Of a stretch of 64,000 nucleotides of DNA, positions 12,000 to 25,661 are shown one piece after another. The stretch is taken from positions 41,448,358-41,512,357 of the forward strand of contig OW388300.1 in NCBI GenBank assembly GCA_936450465.1, given 5' to 3'. The position numbers were made by a program, and so were the translations under genes. Within the stretch, counting starts at the first letter, position 1, and each line of letters opens with the position of its first letter. Source of the DNA: Gibbula magus (Eukaryota > Mollusca > Gastropoda > Trochida > Trochidae). The notes under the pieces are model-generated. The model was not told the origin of the DNA, did no database searches, and saw only the letters and a program-made list of their open reading frames with translations.

Positions 12000-12300
12000 T
12001 TATATAATGTGTCAAGTAAAGATGCTTTCCTTTCTAAGTTTGCTTTAACAATCAATAAATAAGGTAGGTGAAGCTTTTAAATTAATACCATTCACGTCAT
12101 GTTGCGATGAACAGCACTTTTTGTTAATTTGATTATATACACTTTTCCGCCTATATGGTTGGCTTTTAATTCTTTTGGCTTTTTTTTTGGTCCCACGGGT
12201 TGGTACATTATGGATCAGTGGTCGCAATAATTAGATTTGCTGTCTATTTCGGTAACAAAACAACCTTATTTCAAACTGTGTGGATGTGAGGAAGCAGTTT
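12000..12300. other. Three-way conserved block (unit 1 copy)
   Basis: This aligns with 44080-44350 and 60050-60345. The best part is cgcaataattagatttgctg followed by tctatttcggtaacaaaaca and accttatttcaaact. All three copies keep gggttggtacatta-type words and an aataattag homeodomain-like site. Conservation is above the unit average, and no frame is shared. Confidence 0.6.
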
Positions 12301-12309
12301 CTCTTACTC

Positions 12310-13280
12310 GCTGGTAGATTAATCATCTAATAATTTTAAAAAGTATTGGAATATGAAACATTATTCTCATCTTCTCATAATGGAGTTGATCTTCTTTATG
12401 TACGATGTCGCTTAATATTTAATCAATTACTACGGGCACTTTATGAATGTTAAGAAGGCAAAGAGTTTTAAATTGGATGACAAATACTTCTAAACTTTAC
12501 TTTTTGAACCATTTGTGACAGAAACTTTGAATGTTTTGGCTAAAGGAGTTAAAATACATTGAAGACAATAAGGCTTTTTATTAGCATTTCAGGCATCGGC
12601 GAAACATTCATTTTTCTCTCTTTCTTCACAAAGGAAAAACTCATCCTTGCTGCTTAAAAATCTTCATAATTGCAATTGAAATTGCAGTTCTTGTCACTGG
12701 ACAATCATCTCAATCATATGCATTTGCCTTTGTCATCATATTGCTTGACTAATGATCTCAACAAACACAATTTCCGTTTTGTCAATTTCATCTTTTCAAG
12801 TCATGGGTAGATTCTTCTCTAATGTGAATCAACATGTTTTCCTATGTGATCCCAAGTACCACATAAGTTGTTTGGTGATATTAGACTACAGTTCTATTCC
12901 CGTCAATATTTAGGGGTTTGGATGTGAGCATACAAGGAAGTGAATGCCTTTTTGACAACAAATAGCTGTGAAAAATGATATATGTATATCCATGATGTTT
13001 TCGTAGTAAGAAATGAGCTTTATATTTATAAGATTTATTTTTGGTGACGTTCACCTAAATTCACAAAATATAAACATATAACTTTCCTGAATATATACGA
13101 TGTCACTGAAAATCAACATTGATAACTCGTATTTCCAATCCAAAATATCGAATAAAACATGAACAAACCAATACATGAAATATTGTTGATATCTAATGTC
13201 ATGTTGTGGTTTGTCATTTTGCCAATTCTCGATCTGAAGTCAAATATATACAGTATACATGTATATACATGAGTCACAGA
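12310..13280. other. No gene seen: unit 1 non-coding sequence
   Basis: The stretch 12330-12540 aligns with 44390-44615 (tattggaatatgaaac and ttgatcttctttt words). The rest to 13280 is AT-rich and has no supported feature. Confidence 0.5.
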
Positions 13281-13283
13281 ATC

Positions 13284-13440
13284 TTGCTAACCATTCGATG
13301 ATAGCAGGTTTCACCGCAACACATAGGCATATGGTGCATCGGGCTTTCTCCCTGCTATTATACTAGCAGCCGTGATATAAGTGAAATAATCTTGGAAGCC
13401 GCGTTAAACCCCAACTCACCTTAAATCACCTCACTTCTAT
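13284..13440 (+). mobile_element. Degenerate SINE/LINE 3' fragment of gastropod-like type
   Basis: The words gtgatataagtgaaataatc, ttggaagccgcgttaaac and cccaactcacc followed by a degenerate (ctcac)n tail match a repeat tail I associate with gastropod genomes. No A/B boxes are visible, so only the 3' part is present. Family and orientation are inferred from the tail. Confidence 0.5.
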
Positions 13441-13449
13441 GTGACAGTA

Positions 13450-16400
13450 GCTGCACTTTTGTTGAAATCCTTGAAACAGAAAAACGGAGATTTAGGAGAG
13501 AGTGACAAAGTGACATTCAGTGTTCTTATTAACCACTAGACTGTTCAGCTTCAGCATTAATTCTTTTCGAAAAAGAAATGAAGCTTTGTTTGATAATGAT
13601 ATATATTTGTAGAAAGAGTAATTCAGGTTATGCTGAAGATGAATTCCCTAAATTATTTTACTGTACGAAGTATTTACATTTAAGAAACTGATATTTACCA
13701 TTTGTATCATCACCACCTGTACATGATGAACAAGTATTGTCCAATCTGTTTAACTCTAAATACATTGCACTTTACCTTAAACATGTGTTCAATATAAGAA
13801 AATTAATGTCACCACCACGTGAATGAATCGCAACAACTGTAGGCCAAAAATAAGATAGATACGATAAGTAAGATACTTTCCTTGCATTGAAAATATATGA
13901 CTATGAAAAATAATAATAAAATGACTACACATTTGAAATATATAGTTGAATCTAATTCACTCACTATATATCACTAACCAATATTTCATGTATTAACCAA
14001 ACAGTCATGAACACATGCAGACGGCACCGATTTATCTAACCCTTTTCCAAACAATGTACTTCTGGGATGCTATTCTAGGTTTGTCGATAGTTACCCTACA
14101 TGTATTGATATAAACCAGACGTATCTCTCTGTCTAAAATCGGTTAGCTCATTCTCACGAGGATGGGCTTGTGTCGACAGTATCCTTACATAGAGGTTTGG
14201 TTTCAAATCAGACACTGTAATGGACAGGAAAGCAAACAAAGTTTAATGTGAAGTTCTATATATTTAAATTCTAAGTTCTATAAATTTAACATCTGACTCC
14301 AAATGAATGATTTTAAAATCATCGATTCAGCCGTTCAGTGGGAAAATATGGCAAAAGATAGCAACATGAATAGGATTTTAAATATATGTTTTTTTAAAAA
14401 CGAATACAGTGTACAAATCATGTTTTGTCCTAGCAACAGAAATGGGCAAATGGTGAAAGTTGACATTATAGAATTCGGAAGCTTTGGCTTAACCATGGTA
14501 GTATTATGAGCAGCACATTGAGCATGCCTTAGTGGGTGGTAAGGGCGTAATAACAACTGTCTAAATTACTATTTCATTTACAGTTTATGTTGTATATTTG
14601 TGCATTATTATTTTCCCCATTTACTTTGTGTAACTCAATTGACTATAGAACATATTTATCTAGTTTATTTATTACTAATTTCATAAATTTACTAAATTAA
14701 ATAGTAATGTTACACTTGACTGCTACAGATAAATATGTACGCTTGAGTGTAGTTTCAGCATTAAACTCTAAATCCCAAATCTTTCCATAGTCAATATTTC
14801 CAATCACATATTGAACAAATGATCCATAATTATATCCTCATCGATCAGATTTTCCCCCCACTTTTATATACTGGTAGATGTGCTCACATAATAGACAATC
14901 TTGATAATGTGATGACGAAGTATTCTCTATTTTCAAATGGACGGAGGGAAGGCTTCTTGTTATTCCCTGGAGGTGTAACTCTGATAATCTATTAATATTC
15001 GTTATTAGGTATAAGTGACACAGATCGATGCTGTTTGTTTGTAAACTATAGATATTTCCTTTGAATTAAACGCTTACCATTTCGAGTAACAGAGTTTTAA
15101 CCTAATACACGTCAACTGATCATGGAATATATATACCATTTCAAAATGATCATATTTAACAAATTATGAAATATTTTCATATTAAATATCTGTAAATGTT
15201 CGTAAAAAGAAAATATTGATCAGTGAGACTTGGTGTTAGATGCCTTGGTGTGTTCATAAAGACTGTTTCTTACTTCTGGTCATGCTTTCATTTGAAAACC
15301 TTAACCTTAAGCATTGCACGAGTATTCCGAGTATACAAATTGCTGATTAAAGTTGACTTTGGTGTGATGTTGCCTTCCAAATTTTCCATTGTTTATCATC
15401 TAGTGAATGCATACTGTAACCTTTGCAATGTACAGGCACATCAGGTCATACATAAATAAAATCTTTAAAAGTTTACAAACATATGCATATAATTTGCAAC
15501 AGTTGAGTATACTTATTTGCCACATTAACGCTAGTGAGTCTGAACTTAAATGCGACGTATTCATAAACAAAATCTGAGTTTCAACAGTTTAACAATGAAG
15601 CAAGGCATTTAACTTTCCGAAACAACATTCAGCTGAGACTGTGATTGACAAGAGTATTCACACTTCCATAAAACACATGTGTTTAAACTTATTTAGATCA
15701 AATATCTTACTCATATGTGAGATGGCGTGCCTGCTAACTTTGATCCATATCTGATAAAGAGTTAAGGCGAGTTCACAAAAACAACGTTCAAAGAACAATT
15801 TCTCATCACATGGGATAGGATTCAAGTTTCCATTCCTGTCAACAGTACTGTCAGTGATACCACAATCAATTATTTCTTGGTGCCTCTCAGACCGCACTGT
15901 TGACAGATTCTAACAAGAACAAAGATCTCTTGATTGAAACATCACACCATGGCAGGAATTGTTTGCTGGCAATTGACAATTGAAACTCTAGGTTACTTTT
16001 TGGTTGGGACAATCTCTAGAACATATCTTTCATGAATTGTAAATGGAGATTTGGGAAAATAATATAAATTTCCGTAAAACAATTTTTTCAAAAGTATTTT
16101 TAGAGAATCTTAGATACAGAGCTCAATGTAAAAGCAATAATATGTCTGAATATTACACGTTTTGGTTTATTTATGAACTATTGGATGTTTTGATCATAAT
16201 TTAAACTTTCATCTCGCTAGAATAATAGCTTTAAAGTATCTTTATTGCCAATAATCATTTTACGTAAAGACATTGAAAGAATGAAGTTTTTGTAAATGAT
16301 CCCTACAACATCTCATATACACAAGTTCTACTTAACATGAGCCAATGACGCAGACGCAGGCCCAAGGTCATTATGGGTTACATTACAGACGTCACCATCA

Positions 16401-16930
16401 CATTGTGCCTCAGGAACCAATTAGTGTGTTATTGTAGTCAGATACGTAAAACAATATCAAGAGTATTATCTTATTGAGAGGTATTGAATGTTGTCGAAAA
16501 TTACCCGGGTAGTGCCAATCTATTCAGTATAGTGACAGTATACGATGTTTAGATGTGATTATGATACAAAAACACAGCTGGCGGTTGTCAATTGGTCAAA
16601 CATAATTTTGAAAACTTATATGTAGACAAAGAGATATATATTGGTTGATATTGTTCAGTGGATCATATTAATGGTATACTTGTAAATCGGACGAATGAAT
16701 TTGGCTACTCATCATTAAGCCATTGCTAAGTTTTCATAGAAAGAAAGTTATTGTCAAATATTTTGCATTTGTGGGTAAACAGTCGAGTGAGATGATTTTG
16801 ATGTCAATCAGCACATTTCACATTTATAAATGTATCAACGCTAAATACAATCTCATGAAAAACATTCATTGTCCATAGTCATTTTGAAATATCCTGAGAC
16901 GAATAAAAAAAAATAGTATCAAATTTAACA
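13450..16930. other. No gene seen: unit 1 non-coding sequence
   Basis: The part 13990-14350 aligns with 61667-62060 (shared ataaaccagacgtatctctc, attctcacgaggat and gaggtttggtttca words), and 16570-16930 aligns with 45300-45660. The stretch 14510-16560 has no partner in the window. Small frames (15223-15459 +, 15658-15897 -) show no domain. Confidence 0.5.
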
Positions 16931-16940
16931 CTTACTTAAA

Positions 16941-17165
16941 GTGTTTTGTATCCTACATCTAATGGATATTTATATGATTAACTTTACCAAAAGTTGTTAC
17001 AAATTATATTTTAAAGTTCTATCACAAATTGTTAAAAAAAACCCAACTCTGGCTATTGAAATTCCCGTGAATATTAGATTAAAAGCATTGATGCTTAAGG
17101 GGAATAGAAACCTGGCTCCGATTGTCTGTTATGGTATTCTTCAATATCGGTGTTTCAAAATTTAA
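16941..17165 (+). pseudogene. Shortened copy of the candidate coding stretch at 45.9-46.2 kb
   Basis: A 74-codon frame ends in LKALMLKGNRNL, IVCYGIL and YRCFK, and includes YFKVLS. It is collinear in the same frame with 45938-46192, where the matching peptide has KVLS and then 36 residues before AIEI; here there are only 9, an in-frame loss of 81 bases. Over the shared last 108 bases I count 12 differences, three of them synonymous. No domain is recognised. Shared frame and shared stop position favour former coding sequence, but the substitution pattern is weak support. It may equally be a preserved transposase fragment. Confidence 0.25.
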
Positions 17166-17169
17166 TATT

Positions 17170-18690
17170 TTTGATGAACAATGGTATTGTCTATTTAATC
17201 TTAGAGATCCGAAAGCTAGCAAATGGGATAATTAACACAATGTTCAAAATATGCATTTTACCACACAACGAAAGTTCTGTTAAATTAATTAAATTGTGTT
17301 GTATGACGCATTTTAATAAATTATATACAGTTAAGAAGTGGTACATTGGAAAATGAACCTTATGTCACATATTTTGATTCAATTAATCCCTTTTGATGCT
17401 ATAATGTTGAAGTCAGAAGTTGAAGTGAAATACAGTGTATTAGGCTGACAATGTATTGCAATTGTTTTATACAAGTCATGTTTTGGCATCCAAAAGTTTT
17501 TAAATATGTGATAGTATTTTGGTGCAACCGTGATTCTTTACTGTTTATGTAAGTAGATACCAATCATGAAATGTGTTTTCAATAGGACTGAGTATTGAAC
17601 CAAATTTCGTATTGCCAAATATTGCAATACATACATGTACAACTTGTATTGCATTAATTGGGAGAAATGAGGACACTAGAGAAAATAAGAGTTTTCATTT
17701 AATATAATTTTTCTATGTTCATTGCTTCACAGTGAGTTGTACTGAGTTTAGATCTCTAGTTGAAATAACAAGGGAAACTTGGAACCTTTATGAAAAGATT
17801 TATTGAAAGTAATTAAGTTAATTCTTTCATACCCAATGTATTGCTTTATTGAAACATATTGCTGGTTCAAAACTGGTATATACCGGAATACTGGTAAGTT
17901 TGTTCACTCTAAGTATTGAACGAATGTGTATACTGCCTTTGAATAGAAACTATATGTCATATTCTTGCAGGCAAGTTAAAATCTGTATGTGTTGATTCAT
18001 AAATCAATACTTGTATCTGGTATGCTTCATTTGGTGGTGTCAAAATCTGTATAAGTAGACAGGCCATATAAGACCATATAGACTCATGGCAATGAGCACA
18101 CATATCCGGTTGCTTTCAAAGAAGGTGAAATGTTGATTTTTTTACAAGAAAACTGTATTACAAGCTATCGATATAAGCAACATAGAGTTCCTTACAAGTG
18201 AATCTCTGAATTTATTTTCACTGATTTTGTTTATCTTGCTGTAAACTGTAAACAAAGTAACACAAGAGGATTGTTTAACTTGCCCAAAACGACAGTCCAA
18301 GTTAGAAGATGACACATACAAATTGAGGAACAAGTCATTGTCACAAAAAGAAAAAGATGATGAATAATTACAGCTTGGAGAGTCAAATATCGAAGCATCA
18401 ATTAAAAGTAAAATAAACTATGCTTAAAGATATTGAAACAAATTCATGTTATGCAATTGTACATATTATTCATAATGTCGTTGTGAAACACGCAAAGCTG
18501 TTATTATTCTTGGACAATGATCAGCTGAATGGTTGTTGTACATAGTAGATCATCACAGTCATGTTATTAACATCTTATAAGCTGGTTATTTCTTACGAAT
18601 TTTATTTTTGAAATCTGGTCTCATTTCTACTATCAGTACACATACTCTATGGAATTTTAAGATAAGTACATTTATATAATCGGACAAGAA
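17170..18690. other. No gene seen: end of unit 1
   Basis: AT-rich sequence with repeated short words such as tattgcaatac/attgcaat near 17450-17640. The minus-strand frame at 18142-18333 has no domain. No RNA gene or promoter is supported. Confidence 0.5.
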
Positions 18691-19624
18691 ACCTGCTCTT
18701 TTTTCAAAGCAGATAAATACAGGCTTGCATTAGAAATACAAAACCAATTTTTGAATCACTTTCGAATGACCATATCAAGAAGTAAGATTTCGGACGATCT
18801 CTCATGCAGAATAGACTGGAATGTAAGCCTCGTTACATGACCATTGAATGTCCTTTTTATATAAAGGTTCATACACAATGACAGTAATGGATACTTTATA
18901 AAGCCTTTCCACAGAACTACATCCTTTTCCTGTCAAACATTTATGCAACCAACGTTATATAGAATGAGGGATTCCAGATGAAAATGTATTATGTAACTTG
19001 GCATGGACACTGTATCAATTGGTAAGATACAGTATCAGATTGTTAATCAAACACGTCTGTTTGAACTCGACTGAGTAGTTGCACACACTGTCAATATCTA
19101 CGAATGATAAAAATAAATGAAACATTTCATAGCAAAATGTCTGTGTTGAAAGTCAACCAATGGTTATTTCCAGGTGATGTGATTGATGGCCTGGCTTCCT
19201 TTGTTGAGAAGTTAAAATAGAGTCCGCTGTACAATATTTTAAACACAATTTTGTTGTTGATTTGCTTGCAAGAAAATGTGTATCAATAAATTAAATAACC
19301 TCCTGTTCTGGCATCGAGCGTCTCGGGATAAGTAGAGTTCGTGTCCCCACGTTTTAAACGGCTTGATTTGAGTCTTTTAAGTTTGACACAAAAACCTGAG
19401 TTACACTATTTCATTTGTAACATATTCCTGTTTTGCGCTTCGTATTATTGATAAGTGTCTCTTCTCTGCACTGTTTTATATAATTACATACTGTTTCTAT
19501 CTCTTTCAAAAATGAAATGTATTATAAATAAAAAAGGCCCAATTATTGTCCATTATTTTCTTCATTTTTTTACAGCTAATTTACAATTGGTACATACATT
19601 TGTATCGACCTACAAATCAAGGCA

Positions 19625-20210
19625 ACACAGTCTTTATCGCACATAAATTTAGTATAAGCTGATTCAACATAAGAAATATAAATATACTTTAGACACATTT
19701 ATAGAGTGTTTGCTCTTGCTACGAAGCTTATTAAGAAAGAAAAATGATTTTGAAATGTAATTTGTGTGTTAAGCTGAACCACATCTACCAGCACATGACA
19801 AAATGTGGTGGAATCTGCTTGCCTGATCCTTCCGGATTCTCCCAAAAATGGCGGATCCTGGGGATTCCAGAATAATCCGGCAAGCAGATTCCACAACTTC
19901 TTGTCCTGTGCAATTACCTACAATATGTAATATAAAGTCAACAATGTGTTTCTCGCTGCACTTGTTTCTACTAGCAGTGCATTTGTTACAATGTTGCAAC
20001 ATCAGTTGGAGGAATGTAGTCTGAAATGTATTGGAATCTAAAAAATACAGATGGTAAAATAATTCCATTTAAAATCAGAATGAGGGATCTATTTGTTATG
20101 AAGTAAATAATGAAGCATGCATTTGATTTATTACTTTTCACACATATGAAATCATGAGTCATATCTCATGATTAATATTGTTATGATGAATGGCTTACAT
20201 CGTATGTATG
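19625..20210. mobile_element. Unit 2-specific insertion with a palindromic core
   Basis: The sequence before (cctacaaatca at 19608) and after (actaaattccatta at 20223) is nearly contiguous in unit 1 around 1285-1320, so this stretch is absent there. It contains a perfect 16-bp inverted repeat, gtggaatctgcttgcc at 19808-19823 and its complement at 19879-19894. The pairing continues imperfectly inwards around a loop with atggcggatcct. The minus-strand frames 19699-20068 cross the palindrome and have no domain. End repeats were not found, so its class is unknown. Confidence 0.5.
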
Positions 20211-20214
20211 TAAT

Positions 20215-21160
20215 ACAGATGCCACTAAATTCCATTAGGATTGAATAATGACTACGAACTTTCTGCAGATGCATGTAACGTTGTAACAAATTATCTTTCT
20301 TTCGGAAATGAATTACTTGGACTAGTTTTGGAGTAATAGTTAGAGTGATATCAAACAACAGGTGTTTAGTTTTACTTGGACACAACATGAAATGGTGTAC
20401 ATTTGTATGTTATTTCTGAATAATAACATTTCGACCTCCCTGATACACAATCAAGTGTTTCCTGAGCCACACAGGCCAAGCAGGTACCAGCTTCCGGAGA
20501 GAACAAAGGCTTTTTGTTAGTAACGTCACACCATGCATATGACTTTATTTGAGTTGCTGGGGCCTATCAGAATTGCAAGACTTCCCCCTGGTTTTTGTTT
20601 GTTAAGATATTTTACATTTCTCCTGAAATTATGAGATTTCCTGAGATGTCGTGCGAAAACCTTATTGTAAGAACAATGATGACCATGGCAACGCTGAAGC
20701 TTAACTGCCTAACGTTGAAACGCTAACGTGTCTATACAGGGTGGAATAATAGTTTTTTTCTAATCCACAAAACAGCCCCTGTCTCATAATGCAGTGTTCT
20801 TCTATCATGTGTAGAATTGCATGTAAAAACAATAATCATATGTCTATCATGTGGTTTGTTTCAGGGACACCATTATCTGATATCGAAAGACACTCTGGCA
20901 TACTCCTCAGAAAACTGCATATGTGGTTTTTTTCAGATTTCGCAGAGGCAATAATGTGACAGGTGTCAGGTGACAGGTGACAGGACAATTCTGATATCCA
21001 AATCAATTAATGATGAGTGGTAAATGTTCTCAGTGACGAGGGGATTGTTTTTGGAGTCACGGTTACACTTAATTGAGCTTTTTTAAAATTCCTCTCAGCA
21101 TGTTTGTTTTATACTAGCTCTAAGGGGCATCTAAAATGTGTCATTTTCTTTAAATCATTT
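20215..21160. other. No gene seen: unit 2 block shared with unit 1
   Basis: Collinear with 1310-2560 of unit 1, including the ctgagccacacaggccaagc block (20461) and tctatacagggtggaat (20731). A run of short direct repeats (acaggtg and variants) lies at 20957-20985. No gene is supported. Confidence 0.55.
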
Positions 21161-21164
21161 ATAA

Positions 21165-22000
21165 GATAAATAGTTGCGTTTGTAAAATTTCCGGGATTCA
21201 TTGCTATTCAACACCCGCAAATTAAGTTTAAAACCGACGGCGTTAGCTGAAATGTGCGGGTGCTGAATAGCAATGAATCCCGGAAAGTTTACAAACGCAA
21301 CTATTTATCGATATTGTAACATGACCGTTAGTTATCAGGCGTTTTTGCGTACCTATCTCCGAGTGAAAAGGACTTTGCGACTGTTCCATTTTTGTAGGAG
21401 GTGTGGTCAGGTCAAAACAAATGTACATACTCGGCGTAATATGTACATAAGCAACAATTTACACATAAGCTCATACAGTTACACTCAACTATGTTCACTT
21501 CACAATATTGACGTATCCTTTTAGATGGCGATAAACATTTATCTACGTCATCAACACAGTAAAATACCTAGGAACAAAAATCTTAAACTTGCCCTAACCC
21601 ATTGTGACAATGACGCTAGCATTGTGACGTCAAAACGGTTGATCACTATGACGTCATGCCATGGCAACGGCATTCGGTAAACACAGCCGGATGGAAGAAG
21701 GCGTCAAACTTTGACAAATCTTACTAGTTGAAAACATTTTAGTTACTTGAAACTAATTAATTTTGAGAGTTATTTGTGACATATACTGCTATACACAAGT
21801 TAGAAAATGACAATGCCACCTGTCAAATTTGAGTAAGGAGCACATATTAAGAGAAAAAGAAAAATTAAATTTTGAGTCGGGCCGAATCTTGTGAACATGA
21901 TGTATATGTTCGCGGTGATTCGCCCCAAGTAATTTGCGGGTATTCATTGTCATTCAACATAGGCAAATCAACCAATCAGAATCAAGGATACACCGAAATC
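21165..22000. mobile_element. Insertion led by a near-perfect ~58-bp palindrome
   Basis: The arms at about 21167-21223 and 21253-21310 are inverted copies (gataaatagttgcgtttgta at the left start; its complement ends at 21310), with two or three mismatches and a ~30-base loop. A further related word, gcgggtattcattgtcattc, occurs at about 21938, near the point where similarity with unit 1 resumes. The interval is missing from unit 1 (2560-2850). This suggests a foldback or palindrome-ended DNA element. The 83-codon frame at 21273-21524 has a CxxC but no recognised domain. Confidence 0.55.
21625..21656. promoter_or_regulatory. Two perfect CRE palindromes 24 bp apart
   Basis: TGACGTCA occurs at 21625-21632 and 21649-21656, the second followed closely by gccatggcaacg. 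This is the full CREB/ATF consensus. Single copies also occur at 2806, 49526, 54080 and 58140. Function is not shown; the motif may be part of a transposon body. Confidence 0.4.
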
Positions 22001-22009
22001 ATGTTACAA

Positions 22010-23000
22010 TAAATTTTAACAATAAAAGTATACGTTAAATTGTCTAATAGTTAAATATAAGGCAGTATGGAAACATATTCTTCCGAAAATGGAATCAATT
22101 TGAATTGTATTGCTTACAAAAGAGATCATGCCAACAGCGAATCGCTGTTTATATTTCAATCGTCTCAATTGTTTACCCTTGAGTCAATCCATATTTTACA
22201 TAAATCCGCAATATGAAAAATACATTTCTCTGTATATTTCGACAAACATTACATACAACCCATTCGAATGTCATGTATTCTTCTTTAAGGCAATTTCATG
22301 AATGAGTCCATTTGGAAGAAAGAACAAAATACTAATTCACATAAATTCTTAACGTATTTTAGGGTAAAGCAAAGTGTATTTTGTTAGAGATTACAAGATG
22401 GTAAAATCAGGATATTCTGATTCTGACAAACTGTAATTCACATTATATATAAACAAGGTGTATTGTTGTAAGTATTTGGTATCAAACAAATAAACAGCTT
22501 AAAAAAATTATCCAATGATTTCCAGTATTAGTTCGAGCTTATAACAATTAGTCATATTTCATATTTCACAAATTTCATTAAATAAATGCATACACTGTTT
22601 GATGTGAATAAGAGTGAATATTTATGTTGAAACAATGTGTAAATATCCTTTATATTTAAAAAAATTGAAAATGTACTTTAACCATTTGAGTCGGACGTTT
22701 TAAAGGATACTGCATCTGAACTTGAATCCCGTGAGGCTTCATCCAGAAGATCCATCCGATGCTTTAGAGGTCACAGGTTTTTTGTATTTCTGAAATAGAT
22801 GTTATTCTTTGATTTTGATGTGCCCTAGAGTCAATTTGACTTCAGAAGCGTGTCATCATCTCTAAATGATCAGATATAGCTATGTACTTTTTCTTTTCAA
22901 AATATTTCGTCATTACATTATTACCGATCTTTAATTTAAGCTTTTTTTTTATAAACAAATACTCATATTTTGCATTTGAAGAATGACTTCGGTGGCAAGT
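22010..23000. other. No gene seen: left flank of the satellite
   Basis: The stretch 22080-22330 aligns with 2900-3170 and 48570-48850; 22700-23000 aligns with 3340-3660. The shared word attttg-atttgaagaatgact leads directly into the first satellite unit. Short frames here do not survive in the other copies. Confidence 0.55.
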
Positions 23001-25661
23001 GTCTACATCCCTCTGATGACCTATGTCTACATCTCTCTGATGATCTATATCTACATCACTCTGATGACCTATGTCTACATCCCTCTGATGACCTATGTCT
23101 ACATCTCTCTGATGATCTATATCTACATCACTCTGATGACCTATGTCTACATCCCTCTGATGACCTATGTCTACATCTCTCTGATGACCTATGTCTACAT
23201 CTCTCTGATGATCTATGTCTACATCCCTCTGATGACCTATGTCTACATCTCTCTGATGATCTATGTCTACATCCCTCTGATGACCTATGTCTACATCTCT
23301 CTGATGACCTATGTCTACATCCCTCTGATGACTTATGTCTACATCCCTCTGATGACCTATGTCTACATCTCTCTGATGACCTATGTCTACATCCCTCTGA
23401 TGACCTATGTCTACATCTCTCTGATGACCTATGTCTACATCCCTCTGATGACCTATGTCTACATCTCTCTGATGACCTATGTCTACATCTCTCTGATGAT
23501 CTATGTCTACATCCCTCTGATGACCTATGTCTACATCTCTCTGATGATCTATGTCTACATCCCTCTGATGACCTATGTCTACATCTCTATGATGACCTAT
23601 GTCTACATCCCTCTGATGACCTATGTCTACATCTCTCTGATGACCTATGTCTACATCTCTCTGATGACCTATGTCTACATCTCTCTGATGATCTATATCT
23701 ACATCACTCTGATGACCTATGTCTACATCCCTCTGATGACCTATGTCTACATCTCTCTGATGACCTATGTCTACATCTCTCTGATGATCTATGTCTACAT
23801 CCCTCTGATGACCTATGTCTACATCCCTCTGATGACTTATGTCTACATCTCTCTGATGACCTATGTCTACATCCCTCTGGTGACCTATGTCTACATCTCT
23901 CTGATGACCTATGTCTACATCTCTCTGATGATCTATGTCTACATCCCTCTGATGACCTATATCTACATCTCTCTGATGATCTATGTCTACATCCCTCTGA
24001 TGACCTATGTCTACATCTCTAAGATGACCTATGTCTACATCCCTCTGATGACCTATGTCTACATCTCTCTGATGACCTATGTCTACATCTCTCTGATGAC
24101 CTATGTCTACATCTCTCTGATGACCTATGTCTACATCTCTCTGATGACCTATGTCTACATCTCTCTGATGATCTATGTCTACATCCCTCTGATGACCTAT
24201 GTCTACATCCCTCTGATGACTTATGTCTACATCTCTCTGATGACCTATGTCTACATCCCTCTGATGACCTATGTCTACATCTCTCTGATGACCTATGTCT
24301 ACATCTCTCTGATGATCTATGTCTACATCCCTCTGATGACCTATGTCTACATCTCTCTGATGATCTATGTCTACATCCCTCTGATGACCTATGTCTACAT
24401 CTCTATGATGACCTATGTCTACATCCCTCTGATGACCTATGTCTACATCACTCTGATGATCTATGTCTGCATCTCTCTGATGATCTATATCTACATCTCT
24501 CTGATGATCTATGTCTACATCCCTCTGATGATCTATATCTACATCTCTCTGATGATCTATATCTACATCTCTCTGATGACCTATGTCTACATCCCTCTGA
24601 TGACCTATGTCTACATCTCTCTGATGACCTATGTCTACATCTCTCTGATGATCTATGTCTACATCCCTCTGATGACCTATGTCTACATCTCTCTGATGAT
24701 CTATGTCTACATCCCTCTGATGACCTATGTCTACATCTCTATGATGACCTATGTCTACATCACTCTGATGACCTATGTCTACATCTCTCTGATGATCTAT
24801 GTCTACATCCCTCTGATGACCTATGTCTACATCTCTCTGATGATCTATGTCTACATCCCTCTGATGACCTATGTCTACATCTCTATGATGACCTATGTCT
24901 ACATCCCTCTGATGACCTATGTCTACATCTCTCTGATGACCTATGTCTCCATCTCTCTGATGACCTATGTCTACATCTCTCTGATGACCTATGTCTACAT
25001 CTCTCTGATGACCTATGTCTACATCTCTCTGATGATCTATGTCTACATCCCTCTGATGACTTATGTCTACATCCCTCTGATGACCTATGTCTACATCTCT
25101 CTGATGACCTATGTCTACATCCCTCTGATGACTTATGTCTACATCTCTCTGATGATCTATATCTACATCTCTCTGATGATCTATATCTACATCTCTCTGA
25201 TTATCTATGTCTACATCTCTCTGATGATCTATATCTACATCTCTCTGATGACCTATGTCTACATCACTCTGATGATCTATGTCTGCATCTCTCTGATGAT
25301 CTATATCTACATCTCTCTGATGATCTATGTCTACATCCCTCTGATGATCTATATCTACATCTCTCTGATGATCTATATCTACATCTCTCTGATGATCTAT
25401 ATCTACATCTCTCTGATGATCTATATCTACATCTCTCTGATGATCTATATCTACATCTCTCTGATGATCTATGTCTACATCCCTCTGATGATCTATGTCT
25501 ACATCCCTCTGATGATCTATGTCTACATCCCTCTGATGACTTATGTCTACATCCCTCTGATGACTTATGTCTACATCACTCTGATGACCTACATGTACAT
25601 CTATGTTTACATCCCTCTGATGATCTATGTCTACATCCCTCTGATGATCTATGTCTAAATC

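Larger units (their letters stand above)
394..18693. repeat. Unit 1 of a diverged ~18.3-kb tandem duplication
   Basis: Blocks of otherwise unique sequence occur here in the same order as in units 2 and 3. Anchors are tgctctttt at 396 (18694 in unit 2, degenerate at 46445 in unit 3); 840-1000 (19140, 46890); 1560-1670 (20440); 2160-2400 (20810, 47810); 2860-3170 (22080, 48540); 3340-3720 (22700 plus 32380); 4380-4953 (33120-33628); 6700-7020 (34140-34460); 8290-8690 (35620-36010); 10260-10560 (39440-39740, 52660-53000); 11730-12560 (42720-44610, 59800-60345); 13990-14350 (61667-62060); 16570-17165 (45300-46190). Similarity is high in patches and interrupted by insertions. The boundaries are a convenience; true junctions are not visible. 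Confidence 0.8.
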
